A DNA stretch of 64,000 nt, taken from Hyaloperonospora brassicae (lineage: Eukaryota; Oomycota; Peronosporomycetes; Peronosporales; Peronosporaceae). The position numbers and the translations under genes were made by a program. This document shows positions 24,111 through 35,117 of this stretch, piece by piece; position 1 is the stretch's first letter; each line of letters opens with the position of its first letter. The DNA is taken from the NCBI GenBank assembly GCA_947650285.1, contig CANTFL010001193.1:310001-374000 (forward strand). Reading direction: 5' to 3'. The notes beneath the pieces are model-generated. The model saw only the letters and a program-made list of their open reading frames with translations. It searched no databases and was not told where the DNA came from.

Positions 24111-24625
24111 TTTACTTGTGGGATTGCATCCCCTTCCTGCTTATCAGTTTTGATACTTAAAAACAGATTATCATATCAATCGACCCCAATGAATCTATTC
24201 TTTCTGTTTAGCTCTTATTGATGTCTTCATTGTCTGCAGACTTGGTCGTATGAGGCCTATTTCAGGGAGGAAACGTGCGATGATGCCTTAAGCGTCTTCG
24301 TCAAAGTAGGACGTGAGGCATAATTATTTTTATTATCTGGGGCATTTTTTAATTTTCTTATATAAAAAAGGCGTTTTAAACGATGACCGCGCGAAAAAGA
24401 TTGATATTACGTCCACTGATCTAGTTCTACCACGGCAGTAGTCCGTCCAGAATGCCTTCTTCTGCACCTCGACGACAATCTTATTAGCTCCAGTGCACAA
24501 CTTTTCTCTGTGTTCGCTACTAACGCTTGTAGGTGTCAGCTTAAGGAACTTTAAGTACATGTGTCGAATGAAAAGTATAATGATTTAGTATAGCGGGTGA
24601 AACTCTGGTCGAAGTAGTTTATCGA

Positions 24626-25237
24626 ATGGAGTCTACCGTTTTGGGTCATTTCATCGGACTTATTGCTGGCCTAAAAGAAGGGGATCGAAACGCGGTCGAA
24701 CAAATTGGTTCAAAGCATAGTCAAGTTATTGTTGCTATCTATATGTTGTCGTTGCTAGCTATCGATGTTCAATCACAAAACGGTGAGAATCCTACCTGCA
24801 TTGCCAGGGGAGTACAGGGATGGTCACAGTTCGTGGAACGATCTCATTCCCTACATTCCAACCCGTACATCACCACGCAATCAGAAATTGTAAAATGCGC
24901 GCAAGAAGCGGTAGTCGACAGCGCGTTGTTGTTCAAAGACAAACAAAAAATAAAAACAAAAGATTCATCACGAATGAATGTATGCGCTTGCCAGTCACAT
25001 TACCTCACGCCTACGGGTGCACTCCACCATGAAACTTCCGACCGAAGCTTACTGCTTTCTTCGATGCATCGATTCCGTGAGCTGGGCTTTATCATAGCAT
25101 GGAAGTCGCGATATTGCGAAGGTAGCGAATACTACGTGACACGTAGCAATCGTAACGTACCACGAAAAGAAGGGAAGAGTGACACAGTGTACAAGACTGG
25201 TACCATACGGCAACATCTGAACCGATGCAATCGATGA
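24626..25237 (+). CDS. Unknown 203-codon ORF, present in both arms
   Basis: An ATG-initiated ORF of 203 residues (starting MESTVLGHFIGLIAGLKEGD). The only length-preserving copy in the window is in the right arm at 33543-32932; sampled differences are few (for example Val/Ala in NAVEQ, Glu/Val in CAQEA). Residues 1-55 are moderately hydrophobic with a YMLSLLAIDV segment. The middle is Lys-rich (KDKQKIKTKDSS). The C-terminal third is rich in Cys, Arg and Tyr. The opposite strand is also open over 25092-25397 in both arms, so coding cannot be assigned to one strand. No domain recognised. It may be a host gene fragment, a transposon remnant or chance. Confidence 0.3.
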   Translation: MESTVLGHFIGLIAGLKEGDRNAVEQIGSKHSQVIVAIYMLSLLAIDVQSQNGENPTCIARGVQGWSQFVERSHSLHSNPYITTQSEIVKCAQEAVVDSALLFKDKQKIKTKDSSRMNVCACQSHYLTPTGALHHETSDRSLLLSSMHRFRELGFIIAWKSRYCEGSEYYVTRSNRNVPRKEGKSDTVYKTGTIRQHLNRCNR

Positions 25238-25837
25238 GAAACGAAGCTACCAGTTGTTCCCTTGGTCTTCGCTTCGCTACGGAATCTGGGGCGCTACGGA
25301 CGATAGGAGTCGCACGTCCGTCACGTTCGGCACGTTCATGCTCGTGGAACCATGCATGAACGTCAATACAACGACGACCGACGCGGTGTGATCGCATCTC
25401 GTACCATTGGCGCTTCGACGTTCATGTTCATCGTAGGTTAAAATTTGGTGCGAGCTGGACGTTGAACATTACCAGCATCCGTTAGGACCTCGCCGACACG
25501 CACAGTTACTACGTCTCATCTTCACATCGCCATGATAAGCAACATGCTACAACTTAGCAGCGCGCTTGAGTGACGCACTTTATGGTCAAGCAAACGAATC
25601 CATCTCGCTTGCTAATGACTCTCGTCTCAGACCTTTCTGTACTCAACAAAGCCGCATCACCGAGTCGTAACAATGAAAGTGTCCAGTCTGATTGCATTGG
25701 GGCGGTCGTGCAACGATGCGCTTCAAACAATACTGAGAGATGTCGAACGCAGAAAATACAGATCTATGCTTTGCGTGACACGGTGCAAGGTCGCGGTCAC
25801 CTCGTTGTTCTGGAAGTACACTGCTTACAACCCATGA

Positions 25838-27010
25838 TAATAAGTCGATGGAAGAGTGGGCTGCTATGGCTAAGGATGATGAAGTCAATAAACGATTAAG
25901 GAAGATCGGGTAGGCGAGCGCTAAACCCAGCGCCCTTCGCAGCTTTTTTCGTATAGGTACATCGAGCACACTTGAGAGACAGTCCCGTCCAATCCTTTCA
26001 TCTCGCGACCAACAAATCGCCCGATCCTCGACCACGTGATCGACACACACGTTCCTCAATTTACTCCACTTTTAATTCAAAACATGATCGAAACTCTCCA
26101 CCAGTCGAGCGAGAACAAGAGTCTCGGCGCTTGTGTTCACAAGCGTATTCGCAGCTACATAGATCCTTTGGTGATTGCAATCGCCCGTTGACGTGCAAAC
26201 GTTCGAAGGAGTACAGCACTAACCATTTCACGGGCTGAATGGGAGTTAATATAGGAGAGTGGACTGGGCTGGCCCTTGCGACAGTGGATACTATCCGTTT
26301 TCGCAGCGATGGACACACTGCTATGGACGCATTGGCATGCTCTTAGAGTACACAGTATGGCTTCGCTACACAGCAACTACCCATCATTTCAATGTGTATT
26401 CTTTCAGGAAGAGCAACGATTCTACCTACAAGAGGTTTATGGCCTGCATGAGGCAGCGCGAAGGGCTCATGTATATCCTATGGGACTGCACTGGACCGAG
26501 CAAACGTCAGGCGGATGTCATGTCCCTTGGAAGAGGTCGATCTCAGCTATCGCTCAGTTGATCCCGTACAACCAAGCAGCATGTTCTCAATCTGCACTAG
26601 ACATTGTAAGAATGGCATTAGACAGACGTGGTGGCTGTCTTGCTCTGTCTGCGTACCAACAGATGGATCCAGCAAAATGGATGGTACATAGGCACGAGAC
26701 GCGGAGGAAGACTTGTCAGAGGTCCGCCTTATGGAACAAGAGGCAGCGGAAGTATCACAAGTTTTCCTCCGGTAACGCAGTGCGGTTGCATTGAGGAACA
26801 GGACATGTTAGGAATGCGCACAATGGAACGTCAACCGACGCCGAGCTGCGAGAAAATCCATCTAAAGCATTACAACCAGCCATTAGTACGGAAACGTCCT
26901 TTGTAAGCGACAGGAGCCTTATCCTCACGGTCCGAGAGTCTTCAACATTTTAGGCATTTGGTTACATTTCGGTTATTTACATGTCTATCTCTTCCTTTCC
27001 CGATTGGACT
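25838..27010. other. Left-arm-specific segment without counterpart in the right arm
   Basis: At 25838 the arms diverge right after CTTACAACCCATGA and rejoin at 27011 (GTAATTTACACAGGGCACT). The first bases encode a plausible polypeptide end, MEEWAAMAKDDEVNKRLRKI followed by Gly and a stop (25851-25919, plus). Its style resembles the C-termini of oomycete transposon proteins, but I cannot identify it. Longer ORFs (26276-26794 plus, 26259-26561 plus) show no domain. Best explained as an inserted or substituted sequence that arose after, or was lost after, the duplication. Confidence 0.5.
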
Positions 27011-27178
27011 GTAATTTACACAGGGCACTATCCGCACATCAATATGCTTTGTCTTAGTATCGTAAGGACGAGGACTAACTGACGATTGTCTATACTTTTG
27101 CATACCCCTTCGGTGTTTGGGATCATTTGCAGACCGTTTATTCTCGCATCCGAATCCCTTATCCTCCGCTTCTCCACT

Positions 27179-27972
27179 ATGACGGCCAAAACCGTTTTGA
27201 TCACAGGCAGCAATCGCGGCATCGGCCTCGCGCTTGCCACACACTACAAGAGCGAAGGCTGGAAAGTCATTGGCTGCGCTCGCAACGTCGACGGCGCGAC
27301 TGACGTACGTCGCTTTTGCCCACTCACGACTTGACACTGAGCCGTTTGGAGCGCCCTCTGACTCTCCATATCTGTCTCGTCTCGTTTGCTGCATGTCGAC
27401 AGCTCCAGCGCCTCGAGCCCTGGAAACTACTGACGCTCGACACGAGCAGTGAAGAGTCAGTGGACGCAGTGGCTGCGACGCTGCAGGGCGTACCGATCCA
27501 CTTGCTGATCAACAATGCTGGTGTCATGAACGCGCACGATCTGCAGTCGACGACGAAAGCAGATCTGTTGCATCACTATGAGGTGAACGCAGTGGGTCCT
27601 TTTCTCACGACTAGAGCTTTGCTGCCCAACCTCCGTCTCGCTACGGCGGCTGAAGATCCTGCTTTTGTAGCGCAAGTGACGTCCAGAATGGGCTCCATCG
27701 CGGACAACGAGTCGGGCGGAGCGTACGGCTACCGAGCGTCAAAGTCAGCGCTCAACATGCTTTCCAAATGTCTGGCCATGGATCTCACGAAAGAGAACAT
27801 TGGGTGCTTACTGCTGCATCCGGGATATGTCAAGACAGCCATGGTGGACTATCGTGGACCCATTTCGATTCAAGACAGCGTCAAAGGGCTTACGGCGATT
27901 ATCGCTCGTGCCAAACTCGAGGACTCGGCCAAGGTGCTTCACTTTGAAAAGGGAAACGTTATTCCGTGGTAA
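27179..27972 (+). CDS. Short-chain dehydrogenase/reductase (SDR), left-arm copy
   Basis: Two exons, 27179-27304 and 27403-27972, with a 98-nt GT-AG intron (donor GTACGT), give 231 residues. The Rossmann nucleotide-binding motif TGSNRGIG is at residues 9-16, NNAG at 79-82, Ser136 in QVTSRMG, and the catalytic Tyr-x-x-x-Lys is YRASK (Tyr152, Lys156). PGYVKTAM follows the active site. The length and the C-terminal form resemble C-factor-like and carbonyl-reductase-like SDRs, soluble NAD(P)(H)-dependent oxidoreductases. The substrate cannot be told from sequence. All catalytic residues are present, so the gene looks functional. A near-identical copy lies in inverted orientation at 31211-30418. 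Confidence 0.92.
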
Positions 27973-28050
27973 AGACACGGCATGTGTGCGCTCGCAGCTC
28001 AGTGTAGCCGCGAATAACAGCTACCACAGGAATGGAGTCCCTCTTGCATG

Positions 28051-30339
28051 CCAAACTAACCGCGACACATATACAAACTCGACAATTCTAGGCACATTGC
28101 AGACCATACGATCCGATTAACGCGATTGTGCGCTGCTCGCATGTCAATGTGCAGATATTGCAGAAAACGATATTTCAAATCCACATTGGTGTTTAATGGA
28201 CGTAATACACTCGATAGATTACGGGTCTATGCAGCGTGTGAATCGCGGCAACAGAATGGTTTTTACCATGAGATCGCTCTATTTCCTACACATTCGCGGC
28301 GATCGCAGCCATTTGCTAAGCGTATGAAGAACAAGTGACAAAAAAGCGGCATGCTGTGCACGGCCAGTAAAGAACATGAAAGACTACAGCAGGTTCAACC
28401 GGCACTTCACGACTTTGTTGCCTCTTGAAATGCACAGGCCATAACCATGTGCGATAGAGGGGAACATAATGATCACCTTACGGACCGCGAAACGAGAGAT
28501 GCGAAGCGAGATACTACACTTTGGTCAACAGGCGTACAGCCTAATTGACACTCGGCAACATGGTTCTTTAGGTAAAACGAGCCGACATGTTTCGCATCGA
28601 GACCAGACAATCGACTGTCTTGGAGCCATCACGGATGTGTGCAGTTATTCGGCTAGCAACACACTCCGTGCACGCTTTATTTAACAACGGTTTCAATCGC
28701 GCACTACGTCTTGATGCATCACGCAAATCGACACTTAATGTGTCTTCTGCTTGTTCATAGCTGGCGGTGGTTTTCACTTCAGAACAGTTTGGATCTAGTT
28801 AGTTTTCCAACATTCACCACGACTGATCACGTATCATTTTCATGGGATCGAAGCCCAAAGTGGCCAAAAGATTGCTCCATCCTCAAGCACGGCAGGTGAG
28901 GGCTTAATTTCGGAGCACACAAGTGGATCCAGAGTACCCGAGCCATTACGTTCTGAGTGTCATTGCAGTCTGAAATGCCGCTGTTGCTTTATCATTTCAC
29001 TTGCCAGCGTCAGAAGCAGTAAGCGGGATTTGTTTGATGCTTGAACGGGAGAAAAAGACAAGATCGGTTTGCACCATACCAGCAATTATCCACCGTGCAT
29101 AAAAGCTTAGTCACATCATCGATTACGGTGAGGATAGGCTTAGCGACCGTGTCAACAAGTGCTTCTTCGTCGCGAGCGTCCGTGAAAGGTCCGATAATTA
29201 CATTACCCGCATTTCCATGGCTCAATCGTTTCCACACCATTCTGCTACATCCGCCTCATCGTCAGTACCAGCGACTTCCATGCTATCGATTGGTTTCGAT
29301 CGCTTATTTGATCTGGCAGTCTTCGCCACTGATATCACATGTGGCTGCATCCGCTGTGTAGGTGACGTCGTTCTGCTCGTCTTTTGACTCCCTCATCACA
29401 GCGTGCTGGCGTGCAGCTCTGGGCTCAAAGACGCAAAAGCAATCAATGCCGTCAAACTGAGCAGACACGAAGCGAGTAAATGACTGCGTTTTGCACGTAA
29501 CCCCTCAGTCGTGACGAATTCTTGGACTAAAAGTCACCGAAGGTTTGCCTGACTAGTGCTTAACACAACATCCGGTAAGTAGCACATCAACCTGTGCTGG
29601 CGCGCGTAGTTTCGGACGTGCCCCTCTGTACGCTCGTGCTCGAAAAGCCTGCACTGTGTACCACAAAGGAATCGTTTACTGGACAGATGCGTGAAAACCT
29701 CACAGCAATGAATACATGTAGCGCAGCTTCTGTTCAACGGATATGTGCACTAGTTTTCGGCATCTTTTATCGTGCTTGGATACAAAATAAAATGACTTAC
29801 TTGATAAGAGAGGTTTGGCATGCTGATTGAACTCGCTGAAGTTGCTCTTGCGTTCCTGGACTGGAAATAAACTGCGATTCGTTTGTGCCTGCAAACTTCT
29901 TAGTACTAGTCCAACAAATGGCATCGATGTCCGCCGCTTTGTCAGGTGTTCCTGCGATCTGTCGGTTGGAAGGTACCGTGTGCTCTCACCCCGCCCCTTT
30001 GTGGCTGTAAACTTTATCTGTTTCTACACAAATGCACTTCCGATACTCAGCATTCCATTATTCTGTAGCGTGTGAAGTTTGCGACGCCGTTCCTGAAAAC
30101 GTCAGTGCAAACCTTTTTATCACTTTGAGACGTCCGCGCTTAGGCACACTGAACACAGCTGCATCGCAGAGTGCATTTTATTCATTACAAAGAAAAGGTG
30201 CTGCATAGACGCGCACAAGAAAGTAGAGGATCTAAGCCTACTACGCAGCTCCTCATATGTAAGGCCACAAGCTGACAGATGCAGCGTTTCCTATGATGCT
30301 ATATTCGAAGTCACATACTGAAAGCCGCACGGTAAATGT
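28051..30339. other. Spacer between the inverted arms
   Basis: About 2.3 kb of unique sequence. Short ORFs occur on both strands. On the minus strand, 29420-29010 reads in pieces like a decayed protein (RSNKRSKPIDSMEVAGTDDE in one frame, then NAGNVIIGPFTDARDEEALV in another), and 29737-29534 has a Cys-rich stretch (CATCIHCCEVF). These may be remnants of one gene but cannot be named. No RNA gene or further repeat was seen. Confidence 0.45.
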
Positions 30340-30417
30340 GGCGTGCAAGAGACTTCATTCCTGTGGTAGCTGTTACTCGCGGCTACACTGAGCTGCGAGC
30401 GCACACATGCCGTGTCT

Positions 30418-31211
30418 TTACCACGGAATAACGTCTCCCTTTTCAAAGTGAAGCACCTTGGCCGAGTCCTCGAGTTTGGCACGAGCGATAATCGCCGTAA
30501 GCCCTTTGACGCTGTCTTGAATCGAAATGGGTCCACGATAGTCCACCATGGCTGTCTTGACATATCCCGGATGCAGCAGTAAGCACCCAATGTTCTCTTT
30601 CGTGAGATCCATGGCCAGACATTTGGAAAGCATGTTGAGCGCTGACTTTGACGCTCGGTAGCCGTACGCTCCGCCCGACTCGTTAGCCGAGATGCAGCCC
30701 ATTCTGGACGTTACTTGCGCTACAAAAGCAGGATCTTCAGCCGCCGTAGCGAGACGGAGGTTGGGCAGCAAAGCTCTAGTCGTGAGAAAAGGACCCACTG
30801 CGTTCACCTCATAGTGATGCAACAGATCTGCTTTCGTCGTCGACTGCAGATCGTGCGCGTTCATGACACCAGCATTGTTGATCAGCAAGTGGATCGGTAC
30901 GCCCTGCAGCGTCGCAGCCACTGCGTCCACTGACTCTTCACTGCTCGTGTCGAGCGTCAGTAGTTTCCAGGGCTCGAGGCGCTGGAGCTGTCGACATGCA
31001 GCAAACGAGACGAGACAGATATGGAGAGTCAGAGGGCGCTCCAAACGGCTCAGTGTCAAGTCGTGAGTGGGCAAAAGCGACGTACGTCAGTCGCGCCGTC
31101 GACGTTGCGAGCGCAGCCAATGACTTTCCAGCCTTCGCTCTTGTAGTGTGTGGCAAGCGCGAGGCCGATGCCGCGATTGCTGCCTGTGATCAAAACGGTT
31201 TTGGCCGTCAT
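30418..31211 (-). CDS. Short-chain dehydrogenase/reductase (SDR), right-arm copy
   Basis: Exons 31211-31086 and 30987-30418, mirror image of the left copy, also 231 residues with all SDR motifs (TGSNRGIG, NNAG, YRASK). It differs from the left copy at only a few residues: GCISANE replaces GSIADNE after the Ser-containing strand, and KGDVIPW replaces KGNVIPW at the C-terminus. None of these touches the cofactor or catalytic motifs. The pair could be a true gene duplication or an assembly-created inverted copy; the differing arm inserts argue for a real duplication. Confidence 0.9.
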
Positions 31212-31379
31212 AGTGGAGAAGCGGAGGATAAGGGATTCGGATGCGAGAATAAACGGTCTGCAAATGATCCCAAACACCGAAGGGGTATGCAAAAGTATAG
31301 ACAATCGTCAGTTAGTCCTCGTCCTTACGATACTAAGACAAAGCATATTGATGTGCGGATAGTGCCCTGTGTAACTTAC

Positions 31380-32331
31380 CGGCAAGTGCGAGGGAGGAAA
31401 TGGCGATGGAGATACGGTTCAGTTTTGCAAGGGGTGGATGAGTCTTGCTTCTCGAAATCGTCGCTTGATTGGTACTAATGTGATCTTGAAACCAAAAGGG
31501 GGAATGAGAAGATGGATGTAGTGAACAGCCCGTCCTTAGGATCCTTTCGTGGACGGTTATGGGTGCGTTTTGTTGTCGCCCAACTTGGCGGTTTCCTTGA
31601 ACCTTTTTTCGGAAGCGAAACCCATTATTTCGAACTTAGTGGATTATTTGCGTAAGAAACGGATAAAGTACAGCGTAATGCTTTCGCATACCATCCACGC
31701 AAGATTGCACCAAATGTTCAGTTTGAGTTCAATGCACAGTCTTACAGGAGATGTATAAGTTACAGAATGCGAACCACCAAAGCACGATAGCTCAGCGATT
31801 GACTTAAGACGATAACATCGTCTCGCCATGTGCGCAAACGGATTCGATGAGATTTGCGCAGCGCAAGTATGACCGCTCACCCACGTGTTCTACCCTTAAT
31901 CGTTTCTTGGGTTCATCGTCCTTTCGCCTGGAAGCTCTTTCTTCCTTCTACGCGTACCGGTCGATGGCACTCGACGCTCAACCATCTAGCGCTTATCATC
32001 CTGGTGAAAAAAGGTTTATGTAGGTGACTTCATGCCCATCCTTACGCGCCATTGTCTCGTTGCATTAAGTTTCGTGATAGCGTAGCAGAGATCAATCAGC
32101 GTTGCTCCGAGCTGCAGAATCACAGTCGATGGTACGACATTTTCTTCTATCAAGTATCCCCCAACTACCCTGCCGAGAACCGGAACGAATATGCCGAAGG
32201 CAGCCAAAATATCGTTGCCGTTCATCAGGTTACATTGGAAATGCACGTCCTCAGCTCCGGGCGTCTACGCTTCTGCCGTATGAGGCCTTGGTAAACAGGG
32301 CACGTGTTGTTCGAGCTCTCCAATGATTTAG
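31380..32331. other. Right-arm-specific segment with membrane-protein remnants
   Basis: This segment replaces the left-arm segment 25838-27010 and shares no visible homology with it. On the minus strand it contains two protein-like fragments. 32246-32016 includes NDILAAFGIFVPVLGRVVGG and LQLGATLIDLCYAITKLN. 31760-31644 includes YTSPVRLCIELKLNIW and CESITLYFIRFLRK. The latter shares CESITLYF with the relic beside gatB (21367-21902), so both appear to derive from one multi-pass membrane-protein family. No intact gene remains. Confidence 0.45.
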
Positions 32332-32931
32332 TCATGGGTCGTAAGCAGTGTACTTCCAGGACAACGAGGTGACCGCGACCTTGCATCGTGTCACGCAAAG
32401 CATAGATCTGTATTTTCTGCGTTCGACATCTCTCAGTATTGTTTGAAGCGCATCGTTGCACGACCACCCCAATGCAATCAGACTGGACACTTTCATTGTT
32501 ACGACTCGGTGGTGCGGCTTTGTTGAGTACAGAAAGGTCTGAGACGAGAGTCATTAGCAAGCGAGATGGATTCGTTTGCTTGACCATAAAGTGCGTCACT
32601 CAAGCGCGCTGCTAAGTTGTAGCATGTTGCTTATCATGGCGATGTGAAGATGAGACGTAGTAACTGTGCGTGTCGGCGAGGTCCTAACGGATGCTGGTAA
32701 TGTTCAACGTCCAGCTCGCACCAAATTTTAACCTACGATGAACATGAACGTCGAAGCGCCAATGGTACGAGATGCGATCACACCGCGTCGGTCGTCGTTG
32801 TATTGACGTTCATGCATGGTTCCACGAGCATGAACGTGCCGAACGTGACGGACGTGCGACTCCTATCGTCCGTAGCGCCCCAGATTCCGTAGCGAAGCGA
32901 AGACCAAGGGAACAACTGGTAGCTTCGTTTC

Positions 32932-33543
32932 TCATCGATTGCATCGGTTCAGATGTTGCCGTATGGTACCAGTCTTGTACACTGTGTCACTCTTCCCTTC
33001 TTTTCGTGGTACGTTACGATTGCTACGTGTCACGTAGTATTCGCTACCTTCGCAATATCGCGACTTCCATGCTATGATAAAGCCCAGCTCACGGAATCGA
33101 TGCATCGAAGAAAGCAGTAAGCTTCGGTCGGAAGTTTCATGGTGGAGTGCACCCGTAGGCGTGAGGTAATGTGACTGGCAAGCGCATACATTCATTCGTG
33201 ATGAATCTTTTGTTTTTATTTTTTGTTTGTCTTTGAACAATAACGCGCTGTCGACTACCGCTACTTGCGCGCATTTTACAATTTCTGATTGCGTGGTGAT
33301 GTACGGGTTGGAATGTAGGGAATGAGATCGTTCCACGAACTGTGACCATCCCTGTACTCCCCTGGCAATGCAGGTAGGATTCTCACCGTTTTGTGATTGA
33401 ACATCGATAGCTAGCAACGACAACATATAGATAGCAACAATAACTTGACTATGCTTTGAACCAATTTGTTCGGCCGCGTTTCGATCCCCTTCTTTTAGGC
33501 CAGCAATAAGTCCGATGAAATGACCCAAAACGGTAGACTCCAT
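32932..33543 (-). CDS. Unknown 203-codon ORF, right-arm copy
   Basis: Mirror copy of the ORF at 24626-25237, the same length, with few residue changes. The overlapping opposite-strand ORF 32772-33077 is likewise preserved. Equal preservation of both strands reflects recent duplication and says little about which is coding. Confidence 0.3.
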   Translation of the reverse strand: MESTVLGHFIGLIAGLKEGDRNAAEQIGSKHSQVIVAIYMLSLLAIDVQSQNGENPTCIARGVQGWSQFVERSHSLHSNPYITTQSEIVKCAQVAVVDSALLFKDKQKIKTKDSSRMNVCACQSHYLTPTGALHHETSDRSLLLSSMHRFRELGFIIAWKSRYCEGSEYYVTRSNRNVPRKEGKSDTVYKTGTIRQHLNRCNR

Positions 33544-33596
33544 TCGATAAACTACTTCGACCAGAGTTTCGCCCGCTATTCTTAATCATCATACTA

Positions 33597-34343
33597 TATA
33601 TCATGATTCTTGTCGCAACAGGTGATCTAGTTGGTTCCTGCAATACTCATTATAGAGGGTACGTCACTCTGCAGTTGACTGCAAATAAGAAAGAGTTATG
33701 TGCTAGGTGTCAGAAAGGAAAGGTGAGAGATGGAAGAGGGACGTAAAATTGGACTGGCTGTGCCTATGTATGTAAACATATCGGAGGCTGTCGATGATCC
33801 CAGTCGAAGAAATAATCTCCTTCGTGTTGCCAAAGGCAGGTCTATGGAGGAGAGAAATAGGAACAGTTTATTAAGGATTACCTATTTGCTCAAGGCGACG
33901 TTTCAGAGTGCAACCCGGATCTTGAAGGATGTTAAATCAGGATGAACTAAATATGTCAGTGTTGTTTGGGTGGCTCTTTGATCAATCAGCCCAAAAAAAG
34001 GTACTGCATCATGATAATTTTATTATAAATGTCACGGGGATCGTAGTACAGTCATTCCTCAAATAACTCGTAGGCTTCTTAAAGAAAAATTCGTTGAGAT
34101 ATCCGAATTATGGATAAATAGCATTAAATATCCGACCGCATCTGAATAACATGTTGAATGTATTGACCAATAGTGTGAGCCAAGTGATATAAAACTCTGT
34201 TTTAAGGAGTCAAATTGCACAAAGGCAAAATTATATCCAATCAGAGAGCAGATGGACAAGTACAGCTCTCTCAGCTACCTCTCCGACGTATCAGGTCGGA
34301 TAGAACAGTGCTGTTATGGTTATCACTATACAAACACCAATTT
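33597..34343. other. AT-rich region between the inverted duplication and the Crypton
   Basis: No gene seen; only short chance ORFs. The left terminus of the Crypton may lie here but could not be located. Confidence 0.5.
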
Positions 34344-34447
34344 ATTCGCATATTTTAAAAATAATACACAAGCTCCGACATCTCCGACAAAGGGTAACTC
34401 AATCGCATATTTTACAAACAACATCCAAGCTTTAACATCTCCACCGA
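34344..34447 (+). repeat. Imperfect ~46-bp direct repeat upstream of the Crypton ORF
   Basis: ATTCGCATATTTTAAAAATA at 34344 and AATCGCATATTTTACAAACA at 34401 head two similar units with a period of 57 bp. Each ends in ACATCTCC. The second unit ends just before the Crypton start codon, so the repeats may be leader or recombinase-binding sequence. Confidence 0.7.
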
Positions 34448-34449
34448 GG

Positions 34450-34579
34450 ATGAGTCTGACCGACCTAGCACCTGCCAACACAAAGCGTGCCCGTGAGAAC
34501 GCAGCGCGCTCATTCTAAAGTTCCTCGAGCAGAAGGAGGTTACTTGGGAGTACCTGCAACAGTGCATGCAGTGCGAGAG
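34450..34579 (+). pseudogene. Crypton tyrosine recombinase, 5' part (interrupted by a gypsy element)
   Basis: ATG 34450 begins MSLTDLAPANTKRARENAA, the usual opening of oomycete Crypton recombinases as I know them. A one-base frame change near 34516 is needed to continue into KFLEQKEVTWEYLQQCMQCE, which runs to the gypsy insertion at 34580. The frame then continues beyond the element at 42187. Cryptons move through a tyrosine recombinase and circular intermediates. This copy is dead. Confidence 0.75.
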
Positions 34580-35059
34580 TGTAACGGGGTTACACGTCGG
34601 CTGGTAGTCGACGATAGGTGTGGTGCACACAAGAGAGGGGGGATACCCTATAAAGTAATTTTAGAACACAGTGAGTGTATCAATTGTTGAAGACTGATGT
34701 CTGTCATCAATTGATTGCGAGATCTTTTAAGAGGTTATTTAGGGCAGGTTAAATACGTTGTTCTAAGGTGTTCTTTTAGGTTAATCAAAGAAATAAAAAT
34801 TCAGTTCCCCTTTTGATCAGTAAGAGACACGTGCCTTACGAGGCGTCTTTGATCGATAGGAGCTAGCAATACATGTGAAGGTAGCAGCTACTCCTGAGCA
34901 CTCTGTTCTGTGATTCTTTTGAATCGTTTGGTCCCTTAGGAACGGGGACCGTAAGCTCTCTGAGCTTGTTGACTCTCTGAGTCGGGTTCGTAGAACCAAA
35001 GTTGCTCGTAAGAGCGTTAAGCCTTCCTCTGACTTGAGGAGCTGTGTAGCTCCGCTATA
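34580..35059 (+). repeat. 5' LTR of the gypsy element
   Basis: 480 bp, starting TGTAACGGGGTTACA (itself an inverted repeat) and ending GCTATA where the 3' LTR has GCTACA. It matches 41702-42181 at 475 of 480 positions by eye. Confidence 0.93.
34649..34655 (+). promoter_or_regulatory. TATA box in the 5' LTR
   Basis: TATAAAG lies 70 bp into the LTR, a normal place for the retrotransposon core promoter. The same motif is present in the 3' LTR (41771-41777). Confidence 0.5.
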
Positions 35060-35061
35060 CT

Positions 35062-35078
35062 TGGTAGCACTCGTAGTC
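35062..35078 (+). other. Primer-binding site
   Basis: TGGTAGCACTCGTAGTC begins two bases after the 5' LTR. The first eight bases are complementary to the TGCTACCA 3' end shared by many initiator tRNA-Met; the rest does not match, so another tRNA is possible. Confidence 0.55.
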
Positions 35079-35117
35079 AATCTATGCCTGAGTCGTTACG
35101 ACTGATCCTCTGTGAGG

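Larger units (their letters stand above)
21903..24572. other. Gene-poor region between gatB and the inverted duplication
   Basis: No supportable gene. It holds an isolated GC-rich islet (23325-23480) and a long imperfect trinucleotide tract (23805-24110), otherwise AT-rich sequence with short chance ORFs. Confidence 0.55.
24573..28050 (+). repeat. Left arm of a large inverted segmental duplication
   Basis: 24573-25837 matches the reverse complement of 32332-33596 (coordinates sum to 58169), and 27011-28050 matches the reverse complement of 30340-31379 (sum 58390). Sampled coding stretches differ at only about 1-2 percent of residues. The homology is interrupted by an arm-specific segment at 25838-27010. 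It fades at 28030-28050, just after the dehydrogenase stop codon. The spacer is about 2.3 kb. The near identity indicates a recent duplication or ongoing gene conversion between the arms. Confidence 0.9.
30340..33596 (-). repeat. Right arm of the large inverted segmental duplication
   Basis: Reverse-complement counterpart of 24573-28050 in two blocks, 30340-31379 and 32332-33596, interrupted by an unrelated segment at 31380-32331. The outer end fades around 33580-33596, where GATTAAGAATAGCGGG aligns with GATTTAGTATAGCGGG on the left. Confidence 0.9.

Noticed and set aside
26276..26794. 172-codon plus-strand ORF in the left-arm-specific segment
   Set aside because: No domain and no counterpart in the right arm; another frame (26628-26906) is equally open.
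27456..27675. Antisense ORFs opposite the SDR genes, present in both arms
   Set aside because: They are conserved only because the arms are near-identical; the sense SDR explains the sequence.
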